The notes under the pieces: generated by a model
Databases searched by the model: none
What the model saw: only the letters and a program-made list of their open reading frames with translations
What the model was told of the DNA's origin: nothing
Origin: GH45 sp046704385
Lineage (GTDB): Bacteria; Bacteroidota; Bacteroidia; Bacteroidales; SZUA-534
Direction of reading: 5' to 3'
NCBI GenBank assembly: GCA_046704385.1
Contig: JBJKSB010000057.1
Coordinates: 1 to 38,696, forward strand
DNA length: 38,696 nt
In this document: in pieces, positions 1-6,798 of the stretch
Layout of the letters: each line of letters starts with the position of its first letter
How positions within the stretch are numbered: position 1 is the stretch's first letter
Position numbers and translations under genes: made by a program

Positions 1-149
1 GTGAAAGACCAGGTATGGTAGGATTTTCATGGGGGTTTGGGTTCAGAATATCAAAACTGCACTTCAGTTATGCCAATGTTCGGTATCATATGGCGGCAGT
101 CTCGAATCAGTTTGCTATTACAACCAATTTGAACGATTTCTTTAATTAG
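1..149 (+). CDS. porQ: C-terminal tail of PorQ-like type IX secretion protein (partial)
   Basis: An open frame runs in from the left edge (codons in phase with base 3) and stops with TAG at 147-149, leaving 48 visible residues. The end contains GFSWGFGFRISKLHFSYAN followed by an HMAAVSNQFAITTNL-like segment. The alternating hydrophobic and aromatic pattern looks like the last strands of an outer-membrane beta-barrel and resembles the C-terminus of PorQ, a type IX secretion accessory protein. The order porQ-cmk-ispH is, as I recall, conserved in Bacteroidota such as Porphyromonas, which supports the name. The body of the gene lies outside the window, so the call rests on a short tail plus its neighbours. 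Confidence 0.6.
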   Translation, partial: ERPGMVGFSWGFGFRISKLHFSYANVRYHMAAVSNQFAITTNLNDFFN

Positions 150-290
150 AATTGATTTAAATTAACCGGGATTCATTTCATTCCTGTAAAAGAATCATTT
201 TATATAATTCTGATTTCCTGTTAGTTAATCGACTCAAAATTTCAGGTGTTTTCGTACCTTTATATAAAAAAAGTACTATTCCTTTTTTTC

Positions 291-322
291 TTGATTCATG
301 CACAGTAATATTTATATATTTG
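291..322 (+). promoter_or_regulatory. Bacteroidota-type promoter of cmk-ispH
   Basis: A TTG at 291-293 is followed, after 21 bases, by TATATTTG at 315-322. This fits the Bacteroidota sigma factor pattern of a -33 TTG/TTTG box and a -7 TAnnTTTG box. It would start transcription a few bases downstream and leave a leader of about 12-15 bases before the cmk ATG at 342. The spacer 150-290 holds nothing else I can name. Confidence 0.6.
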
Positions 323-341
323 CAAGCTGAAAAAGAAACAG

Positions 342-1037
342 ATGGACGATTCACTAAATAAACTTACAATTGCCATTGATGGGTTTTCATCGTGTGGAAA
401 AAGCACTGTAGCTAAAAGTCTGGCTAAAATACTTGGATATACATACATCGACAGTGGAGCCATGTACCGGGCTGTTACCCTGTTTTGTATCCGTAAAAAC
501 CTGATTGAAGACAACTCGGTAAATGAATCGGGCCTGAAATCAGTAATCGATGAAATTAAAATTCATTTTACTTTCGATTATGAAAAACAACAATATTTGA
601 CCTGGTTAAACGATGAACTAGTTGAAGATGAAATAAGGGAGATTGTTGTTTCTAATGCTGTTAGTATTGTTAGTAAAATTGGTTTTGTTCGGGAAAAACT
701 GGTACAAATGCAGCAGGAAATGGGTATAAATGGGGGAATTGTAATGGATGGCCGCGATATCGGAACTGTTGTTTTTCCCGATGCTGATGTTAAAATTTTT
801 ATGACGGCATCTCCTGAAGTAAGAGCCCAGCGTCGCTTTGATGAACTTAGCGCCAAAGGAAGTATAGTTTCCATCGAGGAAATTAAAAATAACATTGAGA
901 AACGTGATTACCTGGATCAGAATCGCGAAATAGGGCCACTAAAACAAGCAAACGATGCTATTTTACTTGATAATAGTTTTTTAACCCGCAAAGAACAATT
1001 AAATAAAATACTGGAACTTGTTAGCGCCAAAATCTGA
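342..1037 (+). CDS. cmk: Cytidylate kinase, (d)CMP kinase
   Basis: Transfers a phosphate from ATP to CMP or dCMP in the cytoplasm, feeding CTP and dCTP synthesis. The 231-residue protein has the usual family length. The P-loop GFSSCGKST is at residues 14-22 and the substrate-binding YIDSGAMYRA at about 36-45. The nucleoside monophosphate region MDGRDIGTVVFPDA lies mid-protein, and an Arg-rich lid (KRDYLDQNREIGPL) is near the C-terminus. The ATG at 342 sits just downstream of a good promoter. The 3' end overlaps ispH by 20 bases, so the two are probably co-transcribed and perhaps translationally coupled. Confidence 0.96.
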   Translation: MDDSLNKLTIAIDGFSSCGKSTVAKSLAKILGYTYIDSGAMYRAVTLFCIRKNLIEDNSVNESGLKSVIDEIKIHFTFDYEKQQYLTWLNDELVEDEIREIVVSNAVSIVSKIGFVREKLVQMQQEMGINGGIVMDGRDIGTVVFPDADVKIFMTASPEVRAQRRFDELSAKGSIVSIEEIKNNIEKRDYLDQNREIGPLKQANDAILLDNSFLTRKEQLNKILELVSAKI

Positions 1038-1926
1038 TAACAGCCTGATAATAAAAAACAAAGATTTTACTATTGAAATAAACCATCAATCAGGGTTCTG
1101 TTTTGGGGTAGTAAATGCCATTGCCAAAGCAGAAGAAAACCTAAATTCAAACGATGGGCTGTATTGCCTGGGTTCCATTGTTCATAATGAACAGGAGGTA
1201 TCACGACTTATCCAAAAAGGTCTTCAGATAATCGATCATCATCAGGTTTCAGCCCTCAAAAACAAAAAGATATTATTCCGTGCTCACGGTGAACCTCCGG
1301 TTAGCTATCAGTTAGTAAAAAAATCCGGAGGCCAATTAATTGATGCCACTTGTCCGGTAGTGCTTAAAATACAGGAACGGATCAAAAAAGCTTACCAGGC
1401 TGCTCTGGAAACAAACGGACAAATAGTCATTTACGGCAAATCCCATCACGCTGAGGTTATTGGCCTTACCGGGCAAACCAATAATACCGCCATAATAATA
1501 TTGTCGTCTGAAGATTTTCATCAAATTGATTTTAATCGCCCGATTGAATTGTTTTCACAAACTACTATGTCAATAGCAACTTTTACCGAATTGGCTCAAC
1601 AATTACAAAGCTTGGCAAAAGCAGGAATTAAAATTAACGACACGGTTTGCCGGCAGGTTTCAAACCGTGAACAACAAATAAAAAATTTCGCCTTACGTTT
1701 CGATATTGTCTTTTTTGTGGGTGATAATTCCAGTTCAAATTCAAAAATATTATTCGAAGCTTGCAAAGTTAGTAACATAAATTCTCATTTTATAAGTAAT
1801 CCATCGGACATAAACGCCAAATTACTTTATAAAAAGTATAAAACTATCGGTATTTGTGGCGCTACCTCAACACCCCTGTGGCTAATGCAAGAAGTTGCAC
1901 AATATATTAATGATTTAATCTGCTAA
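1018..1926 (+). CDS. ispH: 4-hydroxy-3-methylbut-2-enyl diphosphate reductase
   Basis: Last step of the methylerythritol phosphate pathway: an iron-sulfur enzyme reducing HMBPP to IPP and DMAPP. The three cluster-binding cysteines are present at C28 (GFCFGV), C112 (DATCPV) and C211 (NDTVCRQ), counted from the TTG start. Substrate-binding motifs RAHGEPP, GKSHHAEVIGLTGQ and GATSTP are intact. Length is about 302 residues. There is no ATG between the upstream stop and the first conserved cysteine. The start is therefore TTG at 1018 (inside cmk), CTG at 1045, or a rarer codon nearer the GFCFGV motif. Many relatives begin only 10-12 residues before that motif, so the true N-terminus is uncertain. 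Confidence 0.94.
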   Translation: MLAPKSDNSLIIKNKDFTIEINHQSGFCFGVVNAIAKAEENLNSNDGLYCLGSIVHNEQEVSRLIQKGLQIIDHHQVSALKNKKILFRAHGEPPVSYQLVKKSGGQLIDATCPVVLKIQERIKKAYQAALETNGQIVIYGKSHHAEVIGLTGQTNNTAIIILSSEDFHQIDFNRPIELFSQTTMSIATFTELAQQLQSLAKAGIKINDTVCRQVSNREQQIKNFALRFDIVFFVGDNSSSNSKILFEACKVSNINSHFISNPSDINAKLLYKKYKTIGICGATSTPLWLMQEVAQYINDLIC

Positions 1927-1943
1927 AAGATAGAATACCAACC

Positions 1944-1979
1944 AAAAAAAGGGACTCTAAATTTAGAATCCCTTTTTTA
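1944..1979. terminator. Two-way intrinsic terminator between ispH and GSII gene
   Basis: An inverted repeat at 1951-1972 (GGGACTCTAA paired with TTAGAATCCC, one mismatch) is flanked by a run of seven A on the left and six T on the right. It can terminate both ispH from the left and the glutamine synthetase gene from the right, which converge here. Confidence 0.85.
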
Positions 1980-1999
1980 TAATCCAAATTATTGTATGC

Positions 2000-3010
2000 C
2001 TAAATTTTAGCAGATTTTACCGTTTTGATAATACGTGCTGCTACTTTGTAAGGATCAGCGTTTGAAGCTGGACGACGATCTTCCAACCAACCTTTATATC
2101 CTTTTTCAACAGCTCCGATAGGAATACGGATTGAAGCACCACGGTCAGAAACACCATAGCTAAACTGGTCGATTCGTGCAGTCTCATGTGCACCGGTTAA
2201 TCTTTGTTCGTTACCCGCTCCGTAAACTGCAATGTGCTCTGCAATTACAGGACGGAAAGCTTCACAAATTTTTTCGTATGTTTCTTTGCTTCCACAAGTT
2301 CTTAAAGTTGTATTTGAAAAGTTGGCGTGCATACCTGAACCGTTCCAGTCACCTTTAACCGGTTTAGGATCAAGGTTAATACGGATACCATATTCTTCAG
2401 CCACCCTTTCCATCATATAACGGGCCACCCATAATTGGTCACCTGCGGCTTTTGCCCCTTTGGCAAAAATCTGATATTCCCATTGTCCTTTCATTACCTC
2501 AGCATTAATACCTTCGATATTAATTCCGGCATCAATACATAAATCAAGGTGTTTTTCAGCTATCTCACGACCCACGATATACTCGCCACCAACTGAACAA
2601 TAGTAAGGTCCCTGAGGTGCAGGATAATAACCCGGAGCCGGGAAACCATAAGGAGAGTGAGTATCTATATTCCAAAGCACATATTCTTGTTCATAACCAA
2701 ACCAGAAATCAGAATCATCATCATCAATGGTTGCCCTGGCATTAGAAGGGTGTGGTGTACCATCAGGATTTAACACTTCTGTCATTACCAGGTAAGCATT
2801 TTTGCGATCAGGATCAGGAAAAACAGCAACAGGTTTTAATAATAAGTCAGAAGAACCACCTTCAGCCTGTTCTGTGGAACTTCCATCGAATGACCAAACC
2901 GGACAATCCTCTAATTTACCACTAAAGTCAGACACTACTTTTGTCTTACTTCTCATTGTTTGTGTTGGCTTATAACCATCAAGCCAAATGTACTCAAGTT
3001 TTGATTTCAT
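2000..3010 (-). CDS. Type II glutamine synthetase (beta-grasp domain)
   Basis: Makes glutamine from glutamate, ammonia and ATP. The 336-residue size and motifs are those of the compact GSII (eukaryote-like) class, not the roughly 450-residue GSI. Visible are the N-terminal beta-grasp (EYIWLDG, residues 6-12), FDGSST at 41-46, the catalytic-domain start WFGYEQEYVLW at about 103-113, GQWEYQIF, the ammonia/glutamate loop GAGNEQRLTGAHETA and the ATP-site motif SDRGASIRIP. It lies downstream of the GSIII gene on the same strand, separated by 360 bases with a terminator and its own promoter signal, so it is a separate transcription unit. Lack of the GSI adenylylation-type C-terminus suggests control by expression. 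The ATG at 3010 is unambiguous. Confidence 0.95.
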   Translation of the reverse strand: MKSKLEYIWLDGYKPTQTMRSKTKVVSDFSGKLEDCPVWSFDGSSTEQAEGGSSDLLLKPVAVFPDPDRKNAYLVMTEVLNPDGTPHPSNARATIDDDDSDFWFGYEQEYVLWNIDTHSPYGFPAPGYYPAPQGPYYCSVGGEYIVGREIAEKHLDLCIDAGINIEGINAEVMKGQWEYQIFAKGAKAAGDQLWVARYMMERVAEEYGIRINLDPKPVKGDWNGSGMHANFSNTTLRTCGSKETYEKICEAFRPVIAEHIAVYGAGNEQRLTGAHETARIDQFSYGVSDRGASIRIPIGAVEKGYKGWLEDRRPASNADPYKVAARIIKTVKSAKI

Positions 3011-3054
3011 AGCAAAGATTATTATTACGTTACATTTTTTTACTATTAATGGCT

Positions 3055-3062
3055 CAAATATA
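3055..3062 (-). promoter_or_regulatory. -7 box of GSII gene
   Basis: On the minus strand this reads TATATTTG, a perfect TAnnTTTG box 45 bases before the start codon. The nearest TTTG (3092-3089) is 26 bases away, longer than usual, so only the -7 element is claimed. Confidence 0.45.
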
Positions 3063-3127
3063 ACTATTTATAACTTATAAAAAAATCCCAAATCACTATT
3101 TCAGAATTTTTTTTAATTATTCCAATC

Positions 3128-3152
3128 TACCCCCTAATTTTTAAAGGGGGTA
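3128..3152. promoter_or_regulatory. Perfect inverted repeat upstream of GSII gene, candidate operator
   Basis: TACCCCCT and AGGGGGTA form a perfect 8-base inverted repeat with a 9-base AT-only centre, in a very AT-rich spacer about 65 bases upstream of the GSII -7 box. There is no T-run after it on either strand, so it does not look like a terminator. A related, less symmetric sequence (CTACCCCAAATTTAAACAGG) overlaps the -33 box of the GSIII promoter at 5611-5630. A nitrogen-responsive regulator site is possible but unproven. Confidence 0.35.
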
Positions 3153-3257
3153 TTATTTGATATTAACCAACAATATCGAAAGGCATCCCCATAAAAGTTG
3201 CGATTACGAAAACGTTTGTCAAAAATATATTGAAAAATAGAATTTAAGATTTAATTA

Positions 3258-3302
3258 ACAAAAAAAATCTCTCCCTGAATTGCAAATTCGGAGAGAGATT
3301 TA
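3258..3302 (-). terminator. Intrinsic terminator after GSIII gene
   Basis: A long imperfect hairpin (3265-3301; AAATCTCTCC arm pairing with GGAGAGAGATTT) is followed on the minus strand by an unbroken T run (A run at 3260-3267 on plus). It starts about 70 bases after the GSIII stop codon and separates GSIII from GSII. Confidence 0.8.
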
Positions 3303-3370
3303 AATTAAAAACCAAATATCAATAATTACCTTCTATAACACGGAGTAATTTTGTTTAAATCTCCCCATGA

Positions 3371-5560
3371 TTATCGGGCAAATAACAATTCGCGATATTT
3401 CGGAAGCGGCCAGATTTCATTATCGACAATCATTTCAAGATGATCAATATGGTACCTGATTTCTGATAAATAAGGTTTAACTTCCTCAGCATACAACCTT
3501 GCCTTTTCGAGAAGATCCGTCAGGGCATTGGCTTTTTTTCGTTCCTCAACCATGTTTTTCACCTTAATTTTTATCAAGGCAATTCGTCCTGATATTTCTT
3601 TAATAGTCTGCAACTGGATTCCGGCTATCTGATCAAAATCCTTGGGATCAAGTACCTGTTTTAATCCCTTTACATTTTCAATCAACTGATTCTGATACTT
3701 ATAAACAGTAGGTATGATGTGGTTTGTAGCCAAATCGCCTAAAACACGGGCCTCAATCTGAAGTTTTTTCACATAATGTTGTACCTTAATCTCATGCCTG
3801 GCTTCCAATTCACGGGCAGTGAATATTTTATTATCAATACAAAGCTTTTTGGTATTCTCGGCAATATATGCATCTAAAGCATTAATGGTATTTTTTATGT
3901 TGGATAAACCACGCTTCTCTGCCTCATCAATCCATTCCTGACTGTATCCGTTCCCTTCAAACCTGACAGGTTTTGAGGCAATAATATAATCTTTCAGCAC
4001 CTGAAATATCGCCTCGTCTTTTTTTACTCCGGCATCAATTTTTGCATCCACCTCAACCTTAAACTGCTTTAGTTGGTTAGCTACAGCCAAGGTCAGGAAA
4101 GTCATTGGTGCAGCACAGTTTGCATTTGACCCGATAGCCCTGAATTCAAACCTGTTTCCGGTAAAAGCAAATGGTGATGTACGATTACGGTCAGTATTAT
4201 CCAAAAGCAATTCAGGAATGCGGCCAATATCCAGTTTGATTTCAGTCTTCTCGTCCGGAGTCATTTTTTTATCGGTTACCCTTTCTTCCAACTCATTTAA
4301 AACATTGGTAAGATAGTTTCCGATAAAAACAGAAATTATTGATGGAGGAGCCTCAGCAGCACCCAACCGATGTTCGTTTCCGGCAGATACTATACTGGCC
4401 CGTAATAAATCGGAATGGTCATACACGGCTTTAATAGTATTTACCATAAAAGTTAAAAACTGCATATTCGATTTCGGATTTTTTCCCGGACTTAACAGGT
4501 TTACGCCCGTATTAGTTGCCATCGACCAGTTGTTGTGTTTTCCTGATCCGTTAATACCCTTAAATGGTTTTTCATGAAATAATACATCAAAGTGATGACG
4601 GCGCGCTACTTTACGCATTAAATCCATTAAAAGCATATTATGGTCAACCGCCAAATTGGCCTCCTCAAATACCGGAGCACATTCAAATTGATTTGGAGCC
4701 ACCTCGTTATGCCTGGTTTTAATAGGAATTCCCAAACGATATGCTTCAATTTCAAAATCACGCATAAAAGCACTTACTCTTCCGGGGATCGTACCAAAAT
4801 AATGGTCTTCAAGTTGCTGATCTTTTGCCGAAGCATGACCCATAAGGGTTCTACCTGTAAGCATAAGGTCGGGGCGTGCCAGATATAGCGCAGAGTCAAT
4901 CAGAAAATATTCTTGTTCCCAACCCAGGGTAGCATTAACTTTGGTTACGTTTTTATCAAAATACTGACAAACCTCAACGGCTGCATCATTTAAAAGGGCC
5001 AGCGTTTTTAACAAAGGTGTCTTATAATCGAGCGCTTCGCCTGTATATGAAACAAAAATGGTGGGAATACAAAGTGTGCGGTCAAAAATAAATGCAGGTG
5101 ATGAAGGGTCCCATGCCGTATATCCCCTTGCTTCAAAAGTGTTTCGTAATCCTCCACTTGGGAAGCTTGATGCATCCGGTTCCTGTTGTACCAGCTTGGC
5201 TCCGTCAAAACTTTCAATTACTCCGTCATTACCGCTGGGCTCAAAAAAAGCATCATGTTTTTCGGCAGTTGAACCAGTTAAAGGGTGAAACCAGTGTGTA
5301 TAATGGGTTACCCCCTTTGATACTGCCCAGGCTTTCATGCCTGACGATACCTGATCAGCTATCCGGCGCGGAATCCGGGAACCGTTATCAATGGCATCAC
5401 GAACCGTCTCGTAAGCTTCAAGGGAAAGATAGTCCCTCATTTTTCGTTGATCAAATACATTTTCGGCAAAATATTCCGAAGTTTTTTTATTAGGTTGCTC
5501 TACAGGTTGCGCCTGTCTTGTCATTAAAGCTTCGAGAGCTTTGAAGCGTATTGTAGCCAT
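3371..5560 (-). CDS. glnN: Type III glutamine synthetase
   Basis: The large glutamine synthetase class first described in Bacteroides; same reaction as GSI/GSII with roughly 80-kDa subunits. At 729 residues it has the class length. Hallmarks are GWEQEYFLID, a long conserved stretch around NEVAPNQFECAPVFEEANLA, HEKPFKGINGSGKHNNWSM, the glutamate loop GNEHRLGAAEAPP and DRNRTSPFAFTGNRFEFRA, plus a long helical C-terminal extension of about 200 residues. The ATG at 5560 lies 30 bases from a well-formed promoter. A terminator follows it, then the GSII gene. Having GSII and GSIII side by side suggests division of labour under different ammonium supply. The symbol glnN follows usual GSIII naming. 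Confidence 0.96.
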   Translation of the reverse strand: MATIRFKALEALMTRQAQPVEQPNKKTSEYFAENVFDQRKMRDYLSLEAYETVRDAIDNGSRIPRRIADQVSSGMKAWAVSKGVTHYTHWFHPLTGSTAEKHDAFFEPSGNDGVIESFDGAKLVQQEPDASSFPSGGLRNTFEARGYTAWDPSSPAFIFDRTLCIPTIFVSYTGEALDYKTPLLKTLALLNDAAVEVCQYFDKNVTKVNATLGWEQEYFLIDSALYLARPDLMLTGRTLMGHASAKDQQLEDHYFGTIPGRVSAFMRDFEIEAYRLGIPIKTRHNEVAPNQFECAPVFEEANLAVDHNMLLMDLMRKVARRHHFDVLFHEKPFKGINGSGKHNNWSMATNTGVNLLSPGKNPKSNMQFLTFMVNTIKAVYDHSDLLRASIVSAGNEHRLGAAEAPPSIISVFIGNYLTNVLNELEERVTDKKMTPDEKTEIKLDIGRIPELLLDNTDRNRTSPFAFTGNRFEFRAIGSNANCAAPMTFLTLAVANQLKQFKVEVDAKIDAGVKKDEAIFQVLKDYIIASKPVRFEGNGYSQEWIDEAEKRGLSNIKNTINALDAYIAENTKKLCIDNKIFTARELEARHEIKVQHYVKKLQIEARVLGDLATNHIIPTVYKYQNQLIENVKGLKQVLDPKDFDQIAGIQLQTIKEISGRIALIKIKVKNMVEERKKANALTDLLEKARLYAEEVKPYLSEIRYHIDHLEMIVDNEIWPLPKYRELLFAR

Positions 5561-5589
5561 TGGTCAATATTTTTATTTGATTTCTATTA

Positions 5590-5620
5590 CAAATTTAATA
5601 ATAAGGTAATCTACCCCAAA
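5590..5620 (-). promoter_or_regulatory. Promoter of GSIII gene
   Basis: On the minus strand TTTG (5620-5617) and TAAATTTG (5597-5590) are separated by exactly 19 bases, the best match to the Bacteroidota promoter consensus in the window. The -33 box is embedded in a CTACCCCAAATTTAAACAGG sequence that resembles the inverted repeat upstream of GSII. Confidence 0.65.
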
Positions 5621-5727
5621 TTTAAACAGGTCGTATTTCAAAAATTATATTTTTTAACATTTATTACCCTATAAGGGTTTAAATTCGGGTCAGAAAAAAC
5701 CACCCTCTAAAAACACCATACCATTAA

Positions 5728-5889
5728 TGTGTTTATAAAGTTTTATTTAAATACTCATCGAGTTTTAGGCACTATCGGAATGAAGAAACGAGCCTGGTTA
5801 AAAAATGGCTGCACTCCTGGGCGGGGAATATGGGAATGCAGCCGGGACTTGTTGAGGATTTCTTTTTTAGAATAATGGAATCGCTATAA
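5728..5889 (+). pseudogene. Possible 3' remnant of a lost gene (chorismate-mutase-like tail)
   Basis: Within the 402-base spacer upstream of GSIII, a plus-strand frame without any start codon ends in TAA at 5887-5889. Its C-terminal part reads in a protein-like way: VKKWLHSWAGNMGM, then a helix-like LVEDFFFRIMESL. The patch around 5790-5855 is clearly GC-richer than the surrounding spacer. The pattern of a basic/Trp helix, GM, then VE-FF-I-ES loosely resembles the C-terminus of AroQ-type chorismate mutase domains. With no start and no upstream domain it would be a decayed fragment. It could equally be chance coding potential in a structured non-coding element. Confidence 0.22.
5807..5843. other. 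GC-rich hairpin in spacer
   Basis: GGCTGCA and TGCAGCC form a perfect 7-base inverted repeat. The stem continues after one mismatch with TCC/GGA, with a loop of about 15 bases. No T-run follows, so it is not a typical terminator. It sits inside the possible gene remnant at 5728-5889. The rest of 5561-5962 shows only the GSIII promoter and a small ACCCT-ATA-AGGGT palindrome near 5665. Confidence 0.4.
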
Positions 5890-5962
5890 GGTATTTATTT
5901 CAATTTTTCATTCTTCCAATTTCCTGATTTTAATTCAAAAGAACAGGTTAATCCAGGTACAT

Positions 5963-6640
5963 CTAGAACCTTCCAAACTTAAATGTCATTTCAAAAACCA
6001 TATTGTTCAAATCATTTTTATTTAAAATCTCAATAGTTTGTTGATTATAGGTAGTGGTTAAATTTACATCGGAAGTTAACCGGTATTTTACTCCGACAGC
6101 CAGACGGAAAAAACGGGTCAAATTAAGCTCCACTTCCACTCCGGGCTGGAAAACAAAAAACTGGTCGTAATCATAATGATAATAACTATACGGATAGTTG
6201 TAGTATTGATTATTGCTGCTCTCGAAAACAATAGCGCCGGCTCCGATCAGAATAGGAATAGCGACATGAACAGGCTGCATTCCAAATAAAACGGGTTCAA
6301 TTAATAAACCGCCATAGCCTCCTGTAATAAATGAATAATCCTCATCGGGAATAATACCCGTAGATAATTCAGTAATAAATCCGCGACCTTCGAATCCCAG
6401 GCCAAAACCATGGCCTATAATCCAGGCTCCGCTTATGCCAGGTGTAAAAGCATCGTACTTCCCAATTTTTGTGTAGCCCATGCTTAATGAACCATACCCG
6501 CCATAGGATATATTGTCGCCGAACAGTGTACGGTATTTATTGGTATCAGTTTCTTTTTGGGCTTTTGTTATAAAGGGAAGGATACCTAATAACATCAGAA
6601 TTGCACTTTTTCGTAAAAAATTTAAGGCAGTTTCCATCAT
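5963..6640 (-). CDS. Outer-membrane beta-barrel protein, unknown function
   Basis: 225 residues starting at one of two adjacent ATGs (6640 or 6637). An N-terminal basic/hydrophobic segment ending near ITKAQ at about residue 28 is a clear signal peptide. The mature part is rich in Gly, Tyr and Phe with alternating strands (SYGGYGSLSMGYTKIG, GFGLGFEGRGFITE, FFRLAVGVKYRLTSDV) and ends in FGRF, an aromatic terminus typical of barrels inserted by BAM. There is a Tyr/Asn-rich stretch (about 142-158) that is probably an extracellular loop. It is divergent from the SprA-related gene with 158 bases between the two starts. No enzymatic motif is seen, and function is not assigned. Confidence 0.8.
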   Translation of the reverse strand: MMETALNFLRKSAILMLLGILPFITKAQKETDTNKYRTLFGDNISYGGYGSLSMGYTKIGKYDAFTPGISGAWIIGHGFGLGFEGRGFITELSTGIIPDEDYSFITGGYGGLLIEPVLFGMQPVHVAIPILIGAGAIVFESSNNQYYNYPYSYYHYDYDQFFVFQPGVEVELNLTRFFRLAVGVKYRLTSDVNLTTTYNQQTIEILNKNDLNNMVFEMTFKFGRF

Positions 6641-6738
6641 CAGAATTTTTTAGGTTTAATTAATAACAACATGCAGACGACGCAAAAATGATTTAGGTTG
6701 CTCTTTTGTACCGATTAAAATTGTATCTGCATTTTGAG

Positions 6739-6771
6739 TTGTCTATCCAAAGGGATTGATGTTTAAATTTG
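6739..6771 (+). promoter_or_regulatory. Probable promoter of SprA-related gene
   Basis: TTG at 6739-6741, then 22 bases, then TAAATTTG at 6764-6771. If used, transcription starts near 6778. That rules out the TTG at 6769 as a start codon and favours CTG at 6799. Confidence 0.45.
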
Positions 6772-6798
6772 CTATTTTCATCTTTTAAACAATTCGAA

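Noticed and set aside
5092..5493. 133-residue plus-strand open frame opposite the GSIII gene
   Set aside because: It lies wholly inside the clearly real GSIII gene, has no signal or domain, and is explained as a shadow of the other strand.
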